In this document: positions 41,250 to 51,227 of the stretch, piece by piece
How the letters are laid out: every line of letters begins with the position of its first letter
Numbering within the stretch: position 1 is the stretch's first letter
DNA from: Bacteroidaceae bacterium
Lineage (GTDB): Bacteria; Bacteroidota; Bacteroidia; Bacteroidales; Bacteroidaceae
Assembly: GCA_017451645.1 (NCBI GenBank)
Contig: JAFTNZ010000024.1
Location: 1 to 64,000 of the forward strand
Direction: 5' to 3'
DNA length: 64,000 nt
The notes under the pieces: model-generated
Databases searched by the model: none
What the model was told of the DNA's origin: nothing
Seen by the model: only the letters and a program-made list of their open reading frames with translations
Made by a program: the position numbers and the translations under genes

Positions 41250-42323
41250 TCATAACTCAATATGAGGCCACCCTTCATTATCCCAAATGATAGGACGGAC
41301 AACGAGCACCGACATGCCGTTTCTTTCCAGATCGTAGCCGTGTGCTATCAGAAAATCGCTCCCATTGAATGTATAGGCCGCCTGATGTCCGATGCCGGCA
41401 TATCGTCCGTTGCCTTGTGCCACAATGGTGCCTCCACCCTGATCAAGCCTGCGGCCCTCCTTGTCCGTATAGGGACCCTGCACCCTTTCTGCGCGTCCGA
41501 CAACTATCTTATAGGTGCTTTCCTTCCCCCGGCAACAATAATCATGCGATACAAAGAGATAATAGTAGCTCCCATGGCGAAAGATGAAAGGAGCTTCGAT
41601 GGCATTGTCGCCGGGCTCCTGTTCGTCGGCAGGAGGCATGTCGTTCCCCCGTTTTCGGGCAATGGTGTGCCATTGTTGGGGGGTGGCGATGCTGTCCATA
41701 TCGTTGCTGAGGCGTACAATCTTGATTCCATCCCAAAAGGAGCCGAAACTCATCCACGGACTCCCTTCACCGTCGATGATGATGTTGGCATCGATGGCGT
41801 TCCAATTGTCCCTTCCGGGCACCGATTGCACCACCATGCCATGATCAACCCATGCGAAATCCGTATCTTCGGGATTAAGGGTAGGGGAGGAGGCATGTCC
41901 GATGGCTGACGTGTTTTTGCCGAAAGCCGAACATGAGTAAAAGAGGTGATAACGTCCTTGGTGAAAGATGATGTCTGGTGCCCAAATGTGCCCTCGGAAA
42001 CCTGGAATCAGGTCAACAGCCCATTGGGGAGGGGTGCTGAATACCGGGCGTTCGCGCTTCCAGAACTTCATGTCCGTGCTTGACATCACAGAGATGCCCA
42101 TGCCGGTGGAGAAGAGGTAACAGGTGTCTCCCTGCCAAGCCATCACGGGATCGTGTACGGAGGGATTGGCCGGGTTGAATGGCGGACGTTGTTTGCGTGG
42201 ACGTTGCTCGACCGATTGGGTCGTCAGACGTGGGCGTTGTCCGGAAGTGGTCTCTTGTGCGCGTCCGTATGTCAGGCTTCCCGCCATCAGTAAACTCCAA
42301 AGGATAAGGTGCGTGTGTTTCAT
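41250..42323 (-). CDS. secreted GH43 arabinanase-like glycoside hydrolase
   Basis: The product is 357 aa from ATG 42323, giving a signal peptide MKHTHLILWSLLMAGSLTYG. The frame opens further upstream at 42353 without a better start. A five-bladed GH43 propeller can be followed, with catalytic acids in VHDPVMAW (base Asp), AIDANIIID (pKa-modulating Asp) and AIEAPFI (acid Glu). HIWAPDIIF and GHASSPTL are typical of GH43_4/5-type endo-arabinanases. It would cut arabinan side chains of pectin, in keeping with the PL11 lyase nearby. A good promoter lies upstream at 42351-42382. Confidence 0.9.
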   Translation of the reverse strand: MKHTHLILWSLLMAGSLTYGRAQETTSGQRPRLTTQSVEQRPRKQRPPFNPANPSVHDPVMAWQGDTCYLFSTGMGISVMSSTDMKFWKRERPVFSTPPQWAVDLIPGFRGHIWAPDIIFHQGRYHLFYSCSAFGKNTSAIGHASSPTLNPEDTDFAWVDHGMVVQSVPGRDNWNAIDANIIIDGEGSPWMSFGSFWDGIKIVRLSNDMDSIATPQQWHTIARKRGNDMPPADEQEPGDNAIEAPFIFRHGSYYYLFVSHDYCCRGKESTYKIVVGRAERVQGPYTDKEGRRLDQGGGTIVAQGNGRYAGIGHQAAYTFNGSDFLIAHGYDLERNGMSVLVVRPIIWDNEGWPHIEL

Positions 42324-42350
42324 GTGATGATTATTATTTTTGTTTGTTTG

Positions 42351-42382
42351 CAAAGATAGTAAGAAACTTGATGGTTGCCAAA
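42351..42382 (-). promoter_or_regulatory. promoter of the GH43 arabinanase-like gene
   Basis: On the minus strand, TTTG (42382-42379) and TATCTTTG (42358-42351) are separated by 20 bp, a full Bacteroidota match. It lies 28 bp upstream of the ATG at 42323. Confidence 0.75.
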
Positions 42383-42407
42383 GAAATAGTCCTTTTCTTG
42401 GGGGGTG

Positions 42408-43124
42408 TTACATAATATTCGGTTGATAGTTGCGCAGTTCGTTGCGCAAACTTTGGGCTTTGCCATCGGTCAGGCGGTTCAGTAATGCCCAAAAATTGGG
42501 TCCGTGGTTCATCTCAATAGTGTGTGCCAACTCATGTAGCATGACGTAGTCGCTCAGGTGATGGGGAAGAATCATGAGGTAGCAGGAAAGGTTGATGTTC
42601 CGTTGGGCAGAGCAACTCCCCCATCGGCTCTTGCTCACATTTATTTTGCATACATTGAAAGACAATTGATGTATGGACGAGAGTTCGTGCAGGCGTTTGG
42701 GAAGTAACCAGACGGCTTGTTGCCGCAGGATTCGCTCGACCACCCGATGCAACCACTCTTGACGCCCTTTATCATTGAAGTCGGTATGGGGAGGACAAAT
42801 GATGGTGGCTTTTCCTGGACGTGCATTGCAATGGAATTCAGGAAGTACGCCCTGCTCTAACGTCACCTCCGTCCAATCGGAGTGAATGGAAAAATGAAGG
42901 TCTATGAAACGATGATTGGAGGCTATTGCAGGCAGGTGACTCTGATTGTCTGCCAACTTTGAACGGAATTTCTCCAGCGTCTCTCTGATTGTTTTCTCCG
43001 GAGTGGAAGGGGGGACGGTCATTCTGACTCCATCGGGTTGTACACGCATGATTATACGCTTGCTCCTGGCATGCGTATGGATGGTGATTACCCCCAATTG
43101 TGCATCGGTGAAAACAGTTTTCAT
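42408..43124 (-). CDS. YgjP-like (DUF45) metallopeptidase
   Basis: The product is 238 aa. The C-terminal half contains the zincin motif in MLHELAHTIEMNHGPNFWALL (HELAH plus a distant His). KINVSKSRWGSCSAQRNINLSCYL, in pieces, is diagnostic of the YgjP/DUF45 family. The N-terminal half (QPDGVRMTVPPSTPEKTIRE) is the family's beta-rich region. It is a probable cytoplasmic zinc peptidase. The physiological substrate is not known. The stop is followed by the 84-bp gap to the GH43 promoter region; the gene shares orientation with the sensor kinase 9 bp upstream, so the two may be co-transcribed. Confidence 0.88.
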   Translation of the reverse strand: MKTVFTDAQLGVITIHTHARSKRIIMRVQPDGVRMTVPPSTPEKTIRETLEKFRSKLADNQSHLPAIASNHRFIDLHFSIHSDWTEVTLEQGVLPEFHCNARPGKATIICPPHTDFNDKGRQEWLHRVVERILRQQAVWLLPKRLHELSSIHQLSFNVCKINVSKSRWGSCSAQRNINLSCYLMILPHHLSDYVMLHELAHTIEMNHGPNFWALLNRLTDGKAQSLRNELRNYQPNIM

Positions 43125-43133
43125 GAGGTGAAA

Positions 43134-44591
43134 CTATGCAATGGGAAGAATGAACCAGAAGCAGGAACCCTGACCTTCTTTGCTATCGACACCGATTGTT
43201 CCTCCCAATTGCTCGATAATGCTCTTGCAGATGGATAACCCTAACCCGGTGCCGGGGGCAAAAGCATTGAGCTTGACAAAGCGGTCGAAGATGATGCAGA
43301 GCTTGTCCGCGGGGATGCCGATGCCTGTGTCTTCTACATAAAAGCGCAAGTGGGTCTCTCCAATGGCATCGTAGCCGATGCGGATGTGTCCGGCATGGGT
43401 AAACTTGATGGCATTGTTCACGAAGTTGGTGATGACCTGACTGATGCGTGTACGGTCGCTCATGAGGACACACTCCGGCAGATGGCGGTCGAACGTGAGG
43501 GAGACTCCTGTAGGAACCTTCATGCTGAGGCTCCGTACAATGTCCTGACAGAGGATGTTCGGGTCGAACGTCTGGATGTTGAAGATGAATGTGCCCGATT
43601 CTATCTTTGACAAATCGAGTACATCGCTGATGAGTTGCAACAGTTGTGTATTGTTCTCTTCAATGATGCGTTGGTAGAGCTGGCGCTCTTCTCTGTTGTC
43701 CGTTTCAGAAAGCAGATTGGAGAATCCCACGATAGCATTGAGTGGGGTGCGTATCTCGTGGCTCATATTAGCCAGGAACAGGCTTTTCAGGCGGTCGGCA
43801 TTTTCAGCCTTCTCCTTGGCATTGATAAGTTCCTCTTCTATTTTCCCTTGTTCGGTATTGTCGATGTTTATCATGACAAAACCTGTGCACCTGCCTTGCG
43901 AATCATAGATTTTCTTGAATTTCGTTATGAGGTCTATGTAGCCATGTTTGTGCAGATGGTAGTATCCTTGAGCCCGGTCGAGACTGTATTTGAAGCGATA
44001 ATTCACTTCGTCCTCCTCCAAAATCTTTTGGATGAGTTCTTGAGTGAGATTTGGGTTTTCCTGCAGGTTGATACCGATGAAATCTTCCTTGCGTTGCACA
44101 CCGAAGATTTCCATGTCTTTCTGGTTGACATCAACCAATTCGTTCTTGTCGTTGTAGATTTCTATGCCGACCGGCAGGTGATGGAAGAGGTTTCGGAAAA
44201 GCATATCGCTTTGTGAGGGGGCCTCTACCTGTTGCAAGGTGCCGAAAATGGTTACTTTTCCCCAGGTGGACACTTCGCTATCCGGTTCGTTGTGTGTCTT
44301 GATCCACACCGTGCCGTGCGGAACAACGATAGGGAATATCAGTTCGTGCTCTGTGTTGAAATTGGCTATGTCTGTGAATAGCGAGCCTATGGATTCGCGA
44401 TAATCTTCGCGAATCATTTGCCTGAATGCCGCAAAAGATAGCCGGTTGTCTTCGGTCAGTCCAAGCAATTGGCATATATAGTCTGAACAAAGATATGTTT
44501 GAGTGGAGAAGTCGGCTTCCCACCATCCGATTCGTCCAAGGCGCGACATTCGTTGGAGACGTTCAATCTGATTTTGTAACATCTGTCCCAT
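43134..44591 (-). CDS. PAS-domain sensor histidine kinase
   Basis: The product is 485 aa from ATG 44591; the frame opens at 44630 without a better start. Two PAS domains are read at about 10-110 (RIGWWEADF) and 125-240 ([22 protein letters not shown]). The HisKA H-box [18 protein letters not shown] lies near residue 275 and the HATPase motifs near 395-475 ([30 protein letters not shown]). No transmembrane segment or receiver domain is present, so it is a soluble kinase sensing a cytoplasmic signal. No response regulator is adjacent. A TATATTTG -7 box lies at 44612-44619 on the minus strand. Confidence 0.92.
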   Translation of the reverse strand: MGQMLQNQIERLQRMSRLGRIGWWEADFSTQTYLCSDYICQLLGLTEDNRLSFAAFRQMIREDYRESIGSLFTDIANFNTEHELIFPIVVPHGTVWIKTHNEPDSEVSTWGKVTIFGTLQQVEAPSQSDMLFRNLFHHLPVGIEIYNDKNELVDVNQKDMEIFGVQRKEDFIGINLQENPNLTQELIQKILEEDEVNYRFKYSLDRAQGYYHLHKHGYIDLITKFKKIYDSQGRCTGFVMINIDNTEQGKIEEELINAKEKAENADRLKSLFLANMSHEIRTPLNAIVGFSNLLSETDNREERQLYQRIIEENNTQLLQLISDVLDLSKIESGTFIFNIQTFDPNILCQDIVRSLSMKVPTGVSLTFDRHLPECVLMSDRTRISQVITNFVNNAIKFTHAGHIRIGYDAIGETHLRFYVEDTGIGIPADKLCIIFDRFVKLNAFAPGTGLGLSICKSIIEQLGGTIGVDSKEGQGSCFWFILPIA

Positions 44592-44782
44592 GGAAATTAG
44601 GATTTTGATTGCAAATATAGTATATTTCATCGAAAATGGTGTAGGTGTAGCCTCTTTTTTTCTTTTTTTCTTCGAACAATGTGGCCGATAGTGGTGTTAT
44701 TATGTCGTTAATATTTTCTCTCTCTAATATTCTAATAACATGCTGCCTGTTGCTCGGGATGAATGATGAGGCAGGAAACAAG

Positions 44783-44812
44783 AAGAGACCACGGCTCGCG
44801 CAGTGGTCTCTT
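44783..44812 (-). terminator. terminator-like hairpin after the sigma/anti-sigma operon
   Basis: AAGAGACCAC (44783-44792) pairs with GTGGTCTCTT (44803-44812) around a G/C-rich loop. It lies about 90 bp beyond the anti-sigma stop on the minus strand; the following T-run is imperfect. Confidence 0.6.
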
Positions 44813-44902
44813 CGTTCAAAAACGTTAGTCTTATAAAAATAATTGAGAAAATTGAAACTTCACAGTTTCTTTTCGTCTATGTTTTAATAAAGCATATAAT
44901 AT

Positions 44903-45415
44903 TTAGTGTTTTAAAGCAAAGTCTTTTTTCTTGTCCGCATCAGGGACTATGGAGTCTGTACCTATCTTGATGGTAGCCGTCTGTCTGTTTGTCGAATTGC
45001 TGTCGCATTGGATAGTGGGAACTCTCGAAAGGGGTTGGTCTGGATGTCTCAAATCGGGTGAATCCTGCCATTGGTCGAAGGCGTGTTCGATTGCTCCTCC
45101 AAGTGTCAGAATGACGGCCACTACAGCAGCTGACCGACAGAGCGGACGCAAACTTTCCCATAATGAAATGCGCTGCGCTTTCACTTTTTGGGGTGAAGTC
45201 ACTTTTTTCATTATGCGTTCATCAAACGTTTTCCCGAGGCAATTTTCTTCTTGCTGTGTTGTTTCATAGCAGAAAAGATGGCGGTAAGGAGCCAATTGGT
45301 CAGGCAACATTTTCTGTTGGAAGAAGGCACGGAGTATCCGTTCCTCTTCTATCGAAGTCTGGCAATTCCAATAGGCTTCAAGTAGTTGTTCGATGTACTT
45401 ATAGTTATAGTCCAT
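44903..45415 (-). CDS. putative anti-sigma factor, single membrane pass
   Basis: The product is 170 aa. The N-terminal cytoplasmic part (YIEQLLEAYWNCQTSIEEERIL) looks like the short zinc-less anti-sigma domains paired with Bacteroidales ECF factors. One membrane segment follows (SAAVVAVILTLGGAIEHAF, about 94-112), then a polar periplasmic tail. It overlaps the end of the ECF sigma gene by 11 bp, a typical sigma/anti-sigma arrangement. Family similarity is weak, and the call rests on membrane topology and context. Confidence 0.72.
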   Translation of the reverse strand: MDYNYKYIEQLLEAYWNCQTSIEEERILRAFFQQKMLPDQLAPYRHLFCYETTQQEENCLGKTFDERIMKKVTSPQKVKAQRISLWESLRPLCRSAAVVAVILTLGGAIEHAFDQWQDSPDLRHPDQPLSRVPTIQCDSNSTNRQTATIKIGTDSIVPDADKKKDFALKH

Positions 45416-45917
45416 ATTGCTCTATTTTCAGATATCCGGCTTTTATCTGTTGTCTTGCCCGAAACAAGTTTACTTTTACCTGCTCTTCTGTCAGGCACAA
45501 TACATCAGCTATCTCTTTGTAACTTTTTTCTTCCACTTCCCTGAGTTGGAGTATCGTACGTTGCCTTTCCGGAAGTTTGTCAATCAACCGTTCAATTAAC
45601 CTTGCTTGTTCTGTCTTTTCCAACTCTTGCAGGGGAGTAGGAACGGTTGAGAGTTGTTCTTGGCAACAATCATCCAAACAGAGATGGTGTGTGCCCGCCC
45701 TTTCGCTTCGGTCAATAGACAGATTACGTGTCAGTGTCAGGCAATAAGCCTCCATGGATTTTATTTGAGGCCATTCACCGCGCCTTTCCCAAACTTTGAT
45801 GAGTGTTTCTTGTACGATGTCTTCCGCTTCCGCCCTATCTTGTATGATGCGCTGTGCCAACCTGAAAAGGCGGTTCTTCAACGGAAGAATTTCATATTGA
45901 AAACGTTCCTTTTGCAT
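45405..45917 (-). CDS. ECF-type RNA polymerase sigma factor
   Basis: The product is 170 aa. Region 2 (LFRLAQRIIQDRAEAEDIVQETLIKVWERRGEW, in pieces, about 17-50) and region 4 (LPERQRTILQLREVEEKSYKEIADVL, about 113-140, then VKVNLFRARQQI) are both intact, with no extra domains. It is the first gene of a two-gene unit with the anti-sigma gene, which overlaps it. Whether it belongs to envelope stress or carbohydrate signalling cannot be told; no SusC-like transducer is nearby. Confidence 0.94.
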   Translation of the reverse strand: MQKERFQYEILPLKNRLFRLAQRIIQDRAEAEDIVQETLIKVWERRGEWPQIKSMEAYCLTLTRNLSIDRSERAGTHHLCLDDCCQEQLSTVPTPLQELEKTEQARLIERLIDKLPERQRTILQLREVEEKSYKEIADVLCLTEEQVKVNLFRARQQIKAGYLKIEQYGL

Positions 45918-45994
45918 CTGTCTTTATCTGAATGACGGTTGGAACAATGAAAAGTTACAGCCGATCAGAGTGAAATAAAGTTAATTTTTAAACG

Positions 45995-47563
45995 CTATTC
46001 CTCTAATAGTTTTATAGCCTTGATGACAGATTCGTTCGTCTCGTTCATTATCTGAAAATATTCATTCATCTCCCAAAGGTCGCGTGCAATGAGTGCTTTC
46101 AATTGGATGCAGATGAATGCTTTTGCTTCCTGATAGGCTGTCTCATCATAAGTGACTCCTGCCGTTTCTCCTTGTTTAATCAGTTGTTCAAGCAGATTTT
46201 CGGGTATCTCGAAGTTCTTTTGGAAAGATGAAAAATCCTTGTAGTCTTGTAGCAATTTGTCGCGATGTTGCTCAATGAATCGGAGAGATGCATTGATAGT
46301 GATTCCTTTGGCTACCAGATTGCGATGGTAACTGTTGTAACGGGTTGTATCGAGTGAGATGAAATAGTCGGGCATGATTCCTCCTCCACCATAGACTGTC
46401 CGTCCTTTTTTGCAAGTGGTGTATTTTAATGAATCGGGCATATGTATGCTGTCTGCATGAATCAGTTCTCCTCTGTTCAGGCGCTCATTCAGATCGTCTT
46501 TATATTTTTTCTTGTCATCATATGGTTTTTGGATGCATCGTCCGGAGGGGGTATGATAGCGTGCTACCGTGAGGCGTATCATAGAACCATCGGGCAAATC
46601 AATGGGGCGTTGCACCAATCCTTTACCGAAACTACGGCGTCCGACTACGAGGCCACGATCCCAATCCTGTATGGCTCCAGTCACAATTTCGGAGGCAGAG
46701 GCCGAATATTCGTCAATCAATACAATCACCCGTCCCTTGCGCATAATCCCGTTGCCCTGTGCCTTGAATTCCCGTCGGGGTGAGCGTAGTCCCTCTGTAT
46801 AGACTATCAGTTCATTGGCATCCAGAAACTCGTTGCTGATTTCCACTGCAGCATTCAAGTAGCCTCCTCCATTACCCTGAAGGTCGAGAATCAAATCTTT
46901 CATACCCTTCTTCTTCAGTTTGGCAATAGCCTCTGCAAATTCCTGGCTGGTGGTGGAACCGAAGCTGCTGATGCGGATATAACCGATTCCTTTCCGTATC
47001 AGATAGGCTGCATCGATTGTATGGAGGGGTATTTTGTCGCGTGTCACGTCGAAGTACAACAGTTCGTTGAAGCTCCTTCTGGCTATGCCTAATTTCACGT
47101 GTGTGCCTTTAGGACCACGCAATCGGCGCATGATGTCCTCCCTGCTCATCTTCACTCCGGCAATGGTGGTGTCATTGACGGTCACTATACGGTCACCTGC
47201 CAAGATACCCACTTTTTCAGAAGGGCCTCCTGATACGGGCTGAATGATGAAGAGTGTATCTTCCATCATGTTGAATTGGACTCCAATACCCTCAAAGTTT
47301 CCTTGCAGAGGTTCGTTCATGCGTTTTACCTCTTCAGCGTTAGAGTAAGCCGAGTGGGGGTCAAGTTTTTCCAACATGCCCTTGATGGCATCTTCCACCA
47401 ATTTGTCTTCGTCCACCTCGTCAACGTAGAGATTGGCAATAGCAAATTCTGCCAACTGCAACTTGCGCAAGGGGGATTGATGATTTGCCTGTGAATTGTT
47501 TTGTGCCAACATTTGCAGGGAGCAGCACAGGATGGCGATTGTCAATATGCTGAAATGCTTCAT
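45995..47563 (-). CDS. S41-family carboxy-terminal processing protease
   Basis: The product is 522 aa. A signal peptide MKHFSILTIAILCCSLQMLA is followed by a helical N-domain, a PDZ domain (about 85-170, GIGVQFNMMEDTLFIIQPVSGG, GDRIVTVND) and the S41 catalytic core. The catalytic Ser is in DEYSASASEIV and the general-base Lys in RRSFGKGLVQ. The C-terminal 120 residues are helical. It cuts C-termini of periplasmic proteins. It is followed downstream by an ECF sigma gene and preceded by coaD and the topoisomerase gene, all on the minus strand. Confidence 0.93.
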   Translation of the reverse strand: MKHFSILTIAILCCSLQMLAQNNSQANHQSPLRKLQLAEFAIANLYVDEVDEDKLVEDAIKGMLEKLDPHSAYSNAEEVKRMNEPLQGNFEGIGVQFNMMEDTLFIIQPVSGGPSEKVGILAGDRIVTVNDTTIAGVKMSREDIMRRLRGPKGTHVKLGIARRSFNELLYFDVTRDKIPLHTIDAAYLIRKGIGYIRISSFGSTTSQEFAEAIAKLKKKGMKDLILDLQGNGGGYLNAAVEISNEFLDANELIVYTEGLRSPRREFKAQGNGIMRKGRVIVLIDEYSASASEIVTGAIQDWDRGLVVGRRSFGKGLVQRPIDLPDGSMIRLTVARYHTPSGRCIQKPYDDKKKYKDDLNERLNRGELIHADSIHMPDSLKYTTCKKGRTVYGGGGIMPDYFISLDTTRYNSYHRNLVAKGITINASLRFIEQHRDKLLQDYKDFSSFQKNFEIPENLLEQLIKQGETAGVTYDETAYQEAKAFICIQLKALIARDLWEMNEYFQIMNETNESVIKAIKLLEE

Positions 47564-47622
47564 AATTCCTTTTACACCTTATTATATTATATGTTTGCTT
47601 TTCATTTGAGATACGTATCTCA

Positions 47623-48084
47623 TCAATCATCGTTCAATTTCATTCCTTTGGGAAGGAAGGGAGTGACATCTTTGCCATAGCTCATCAGTTCGCGTACAAC
47701 ACTTGAACTGATGTTTGTCAGTTCGGGTTCAGTAAAAAGCAAAATCGTTTCCAAACCGGCCAACTGACGGTTGATGTCGGCAATACTCTCTTCGTATTCA
47801 AAGTCTTTCACCGAGCGGATGCCGCGGATAATGAATTGCGCGTCCATACGACGAGCGAAGTCGATGGTCAAGTCGCTGTACGTTTCTACACGGATGTGTG
47901 GTTCATCAGCATAAAAGTCGCGTACCATTTTCAGACGTTTTTCTGTAGGCAACAGCGTGCGTTTCTTCTCGTTTATGCCAATACCGATAATTATCTCATC
48001 CATGAAGGTAAGTGCCCGTCGCACAATGCTGGCATGTCCTGTTGTAAAAGGATCAAATGTACCGGGAAATATTGCTCGTTTCAT
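47623..48084 (-). CDS. coaD: phosphopantetheine adenylyltransferase
   Basis: The product is 153 aa from ATG 48084, giving [17 protein letters not shown] with the nucleotidyltransferase TxGH motif. An ATG at 48090 adds two residues and overlaps the topoisomerase stop. The substrate-binding end [13 protein letters not shown] is present. It converts 4'-phosphopantetheine to dephospho-CoA. It directly follows the topoisomerase gene, an arrangement I recall from other Bacteroides genomes. Confidence 0.95.
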   Translation of the reverse strand: MKRAIFPGTFDPFTTGHASIVRRALTFMDEIIIGIGINEKKRTLLPTEKRLKMVRDFYADEPHIRVETYSDLTIDFARRMDAQFIIRGIRSVKDFEYEESIADINRQLAGLETILLFTEPELTNISSSVVRELMSYGKDVTPFLPKGMKLNDD

Positions 48085-48086
48085 AT

Positions 48087-50030
48087 TCATTCTTCTGCCT
48101 TATCTTCCTCTACTACAAGGTTGTCTATGATAAAGTTCTGTCGTTCCATTGTATTTTTTCCCATGTAGAAAGCCAACAGTTCCTTTACCAAATCGTTTTT
48201 TCTTAGTGAAACCTGCTCCAAACGGATTTCAGGACCGATGAAATTCTTGAACTCATCAGGTGATATTTCTCCCAAACCTTTGAATCGGGTGATTTCTGGG
48301 TCAGGACCAAGTAGCCCGATAGCGGACAACCGTTCCTCCTCACTATAGCAGTAGTGAGTGATGAAGTCACTTTTGCCTCCTTTCTCATTCGTGATGTTCT
48401 CAAGTACGGCCTTGTTTTTGATTTTGCTGCGCTTGTTTCTCACACGGAAAAGTGGAGTTTGCAGGATATATACATGTCCCTTTTTAATGAGGTCTGGGAA
48501 AAACTGCAGAAAGAAGGTTATCATCAAGAGGCGGATGTGCATACCATCCACATCGGCATCAGTAGCAATGATGACCTTGTTGTAGCGCAGTCCGTCTATT
48601 CCTTCTTCTATGTTGAGAGCTGCTTGCAGAAGATTGAATTCTTCGTTTTCGTACACCACCTTTTTGGTCAGTCCGAACGTGTTGAGCGGTTTTCCTCTTA
48701 AACTGAATACCGCTTGTGTGTTTACATCTCGGCTTTTGGTGATGGAGCCACTTGCCGAATCTCCCTCGGTGATAAAGATGCTGCTTTCCTGACGGAAGTC
48801 CCCTTTATTATCATTCAGATGGACGCGGCAATCACGTAATTTCCGGTTATGCAGGTTCGCTTTTTTTGCGCGTTCGCGTGCCAATTTGGTTACACCGGCA
48901 ATGGCTTTGCGTTCCTTCTCTGATTCAGTGATTTTTTGTAGCATTACTTCTGCTACATCGGTATGCTTGTGCAGGTAGTTGTCCACTTCCTGTTTTACAA
49001 AGTCGCCTACATATTTATTTACGCTTACTCCATCGGGCGACATGGTGGGCGAACCAAGTTTCACCTTCGTCTGACTTTCAAATACCGGCTCTTCCACATT
49101 GAGGGCAATGGCAGCCACAATACCGTTTCGGATGTCACCGTATTCGTGGTTCTTATTATAAAATTCCTTGATGGTGCGTGCTATATGTTCTTTGAATGCG
49201 CTCTGATGGGTACCTCCCAACGGGGTGTATTGTCCGTTGACGAAGGAGTAATACTCTTCGCCATTTTGGTTGGTATGTGTAAAAGCTATTTCAATGTCTT
49301 CACCATGCAGGTGTACAATCGGATACAACTCCTGAGCCGTCATGCGGTCTTTCAGCAAATCCATCAATCCGTTGCGCGAAATGAGGCGGCGTCCGTTATA
49401 GACGATGGCCAATCCTGTGTTCAGATAGGTGTAATTGCGCAACATGGTATCTACTGTTTCTTGGCGATAGCTGTAATTCTTGAACAGAGTGTTGTCCGGC
49501 TCGAAGAAAATGTAGGTGCCGTTCTCATCATTGGTATCCTGTGTTGTGTCGCTTTGAAGAACTCCCTTTTCGAAGATGGCGGAGCGTACCTTACCGTCCC
49601 GGTAACTACGCACTTCAAAATGACTGCTGAGGGCATTCACTGCTTTCACACCTACACCGTTCAAACCCACACTTTTCTTGAAGGCTTTGCTGTCATATTT
49701 TCCACCGGTGTTCAATACACTGACGGCTTCAATCATTTTTCCTTGTGGAATACCTCGGCCATAGTCACGCACACTGACACGCAGATTTTCATCGATGTCT
49801 ATTTCTATGCGTTTGCCGGCATTCATCTTGAATTCATCGATGCTGTTGTCAATGACTTCTTTCAGTAGAACGTAGATGCCATCGTCGCTATGGCTTCCGT
49901 CCCCCAACTTTCCGATGTACATACCGGGACGGGTACGCACATGATCCATGTCGCTGAGGTGGCGGATATTGTCTTCGTTATACTCCACTGTGGGAGCTTC
50001 TGGGTTCAAGTTAAGGTTGAGTTCTTCCAT
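48087..50030 (-). CDS. parE: type IIA DNA topoisomerase subunit B (ParE/GyrB-like, probably topo IV)
   Basis: The product is 647 aa. An N-terminal GHKL ATPase ([53 protein letters not shown]) is followed by the transducer and the Toprim domain ([23 protein letters not shown]). The length is shorter than most GyrB with inserts and fits ParE. It decatenates and relaxes DNA with ParC, which is not in the window. It overlaps coaD by a few bases (48087-48090) if coaD starts early. Confidence 0.9.
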   Translation of the reverse strand: MEELNLNLNPEAPTVEYNEDNIRHLSDMDHVRTRPGMYIGKLGDGSHSDDGIYVLLKEVIDNSIDEFKMNAGKRIEIDIDENLRVSVRDYGRGIPQGKMIEAVSVLNTGGKYDSKAFKKSVGLNGVGVKAVNALSSHFEVRSYRDGKVRSAIFEKGVLQSDTTQDTNDENGTYIFFEPDNTLFKNYSYRQETVDTMLRNYTYLNTGLAIVYNGRRLISRNGLMDLLKDRMTAQELYPIVHLHGEDIEIAFTHTNQNGEEYYSFVNGQYTPLGGTHQSAFKEHIARTIKEFYNKNHEYGDIRNGIVAAIALNVEEPVFESQTKVKLGSPTMSPDGVSVNKYVGDFVKQEVDNYLHKHTDVAEVMLQKITESEKERKAIAGVTKLARERAKKANLHNRKLRDCRVHLNDNKGDFRQESSIFITEGDSASGSITKSRDVNTQAVFSLRGKPLNTFGLTKKVVYENEEFNLLQAALNIEEGIDGLRYNKVIIATDADVDGMHIRLLMITFFLQFFPDLIKKGHVYILQTPLFRVRNKRSKIKNKAVLENITNEKGGKSDFITHYCYSEEERLSAIGLLGPDPEITRFKGLGEISPDEFKNFIGPEIRLEQVSLRKNDLVKELLAFYMGKNTMERQNFIIDNLVVEEDKAEE

Positions 50031-50082
50031 TATGTTTCAGTTTTTAGTTACGGACAGTTCACCGCTCGTAGCTCGTCACTTC

Positions 50083-51216
50083 TTATATACTTTTCTTATA
50101 TGCTCTTCTTCGCTTGTGTTGGGTTGTGTCGAAGTACTCCCATTGAGCTTGGACCTTATTGTTGGTTTCCAATTCAGGATTACTTTCGGCATCTTTGAAT
50201 CCGAGTGATTGGTACACGGGGATAAGGTCAGTGAACAGCAATGAGTTGACACCCTTGCTCTGGTATTCAGGTTTTACACCTACCAACATTAGGTCGAGAG
50301 TTTGCGGACGTCCCCATTTCAAGGCTTTCAGCAGATGCCACCATCCGAAAGGCAGCATTTTCCCCTTCGCTTTCTGTAGAGCTTTCGACATGGAGGGCAT
50401 GGAGACTCCCACAGCTACCAGATTGTTCTCTGCGTCTTCTACCAGAGTCACCATGCGTAGGTCAAGAATCGGGAGGTACATACCTATGTACTGGTCTATT
50501 TGGCGTTGGGTCATTTGGGAATAGCCGTAGAGTGGGGCATATGCTTCATTGATGAGATCAAAGATCTTCTGTCCGTATTTGCCCTCTTTCACCTCTGCCA
50601 TGTCCTTCAGTTTTTTGATGTGAAGTCCATATTTGCGGCTGATAAGGTCAGCAATCCGTTTCATTTTGTCAGGAATGCCATCGGGGATATTGATCTTGAA
50701 TTCCACCCAGTCGGCATCTTTCTCCAAACCATAATTTTCAATATGGCGCTGATAGTAGGGAAAGTTGTATATGGTAGCCATAGTGCTCAGTTGGTCAAAT
50801 CCTTCGATGAGCATTCCTTCAGCATCCATATCCGTAAAGCCAAGCGGTCCCTGCATCGTGTCCATACCACGTTCGCGCCCCCATTGGGCCACGGTGTCCA
50901 ACAATGCACAACTTACCTCTTCATCATCAATGAAGTCAATCCATCCGAAACGTACATTCTTGGTTTTCCACGTTTCGTTGCTACGTTGGTTTATGATGGC
51001 TGCCACACGTCCCACAACTCTTCCCTGTTCGTCATAAGCCAAGAAGTAATCCGCTTCACAGAATTCAAATGCCGGATTCTTCTCGCGAGAGAAAGTGCCT
51101 ACCATGTCATCGTACAAATCGGGTACGGCATAGGGGTTCTCTTTGTACAATTCGTAGTTGAAACGGATAAAAGTCTTCAACTCTTTTTTAGTAGTGACTT
51201 TCTTTATGTTTATCAT
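50083..51216 (-). CDS. GNAT-superfamily N-acyltransferase, uncharacterised
   Basis: The product is 377 aa from ATG 51216 (MINIKKVTTKKELKTFIRFNYELYK opening, in pieces). The frame opens at 51270 but overlaps the exchanger gene. The pattern YFLAYDEQGRVVGRVAAIINQ, GPLGFTDMDAEGMLIEGFD, GVKPEYQSKGVNSLLF is that of a two-lobed GNAT protein seen across Bacteroidetes. The exact substrate is unknown. It follows the Ca/Na exchanger with an 11-bp gap, so they may be co-transcribed. Confidence 0.82.
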   Translation of the reverse strand: MINIKKVTTKKELKTFIRFNYELYKENPYAVPDLYDDMVGTFSREKNPAFEFCEADYFLAYDEQGRVVGRVAAIINQRSNETWKTKNVRFGWIDFIDDEEVSCALLDTVAQWGRERGMDTMQGPLGFTDMDAEGMLIEGFDQLSTMATIYNFPYYQRHIENYGLEKDADWVEFKINIPDGIPDKMKRIADLISRKYGLHIKKLKDMAEVKEGKYGQKIFDLINEAYAPLYGYSQMTQRQIDQYIGMYLPILDLRMVTLVEDAENNLVAVGVSMPSMSKALQKAKGKMLPFGWWHLLKALKWGRPQTLDLMLVGVKPEYQSKGVNSLLFTDLIPVYQSLGFKDAESNPELETNNKVQAQWEYFDTTQHKRRRAYKKSI

Positions 51217-51227
51217 AGTCGCTTTTT

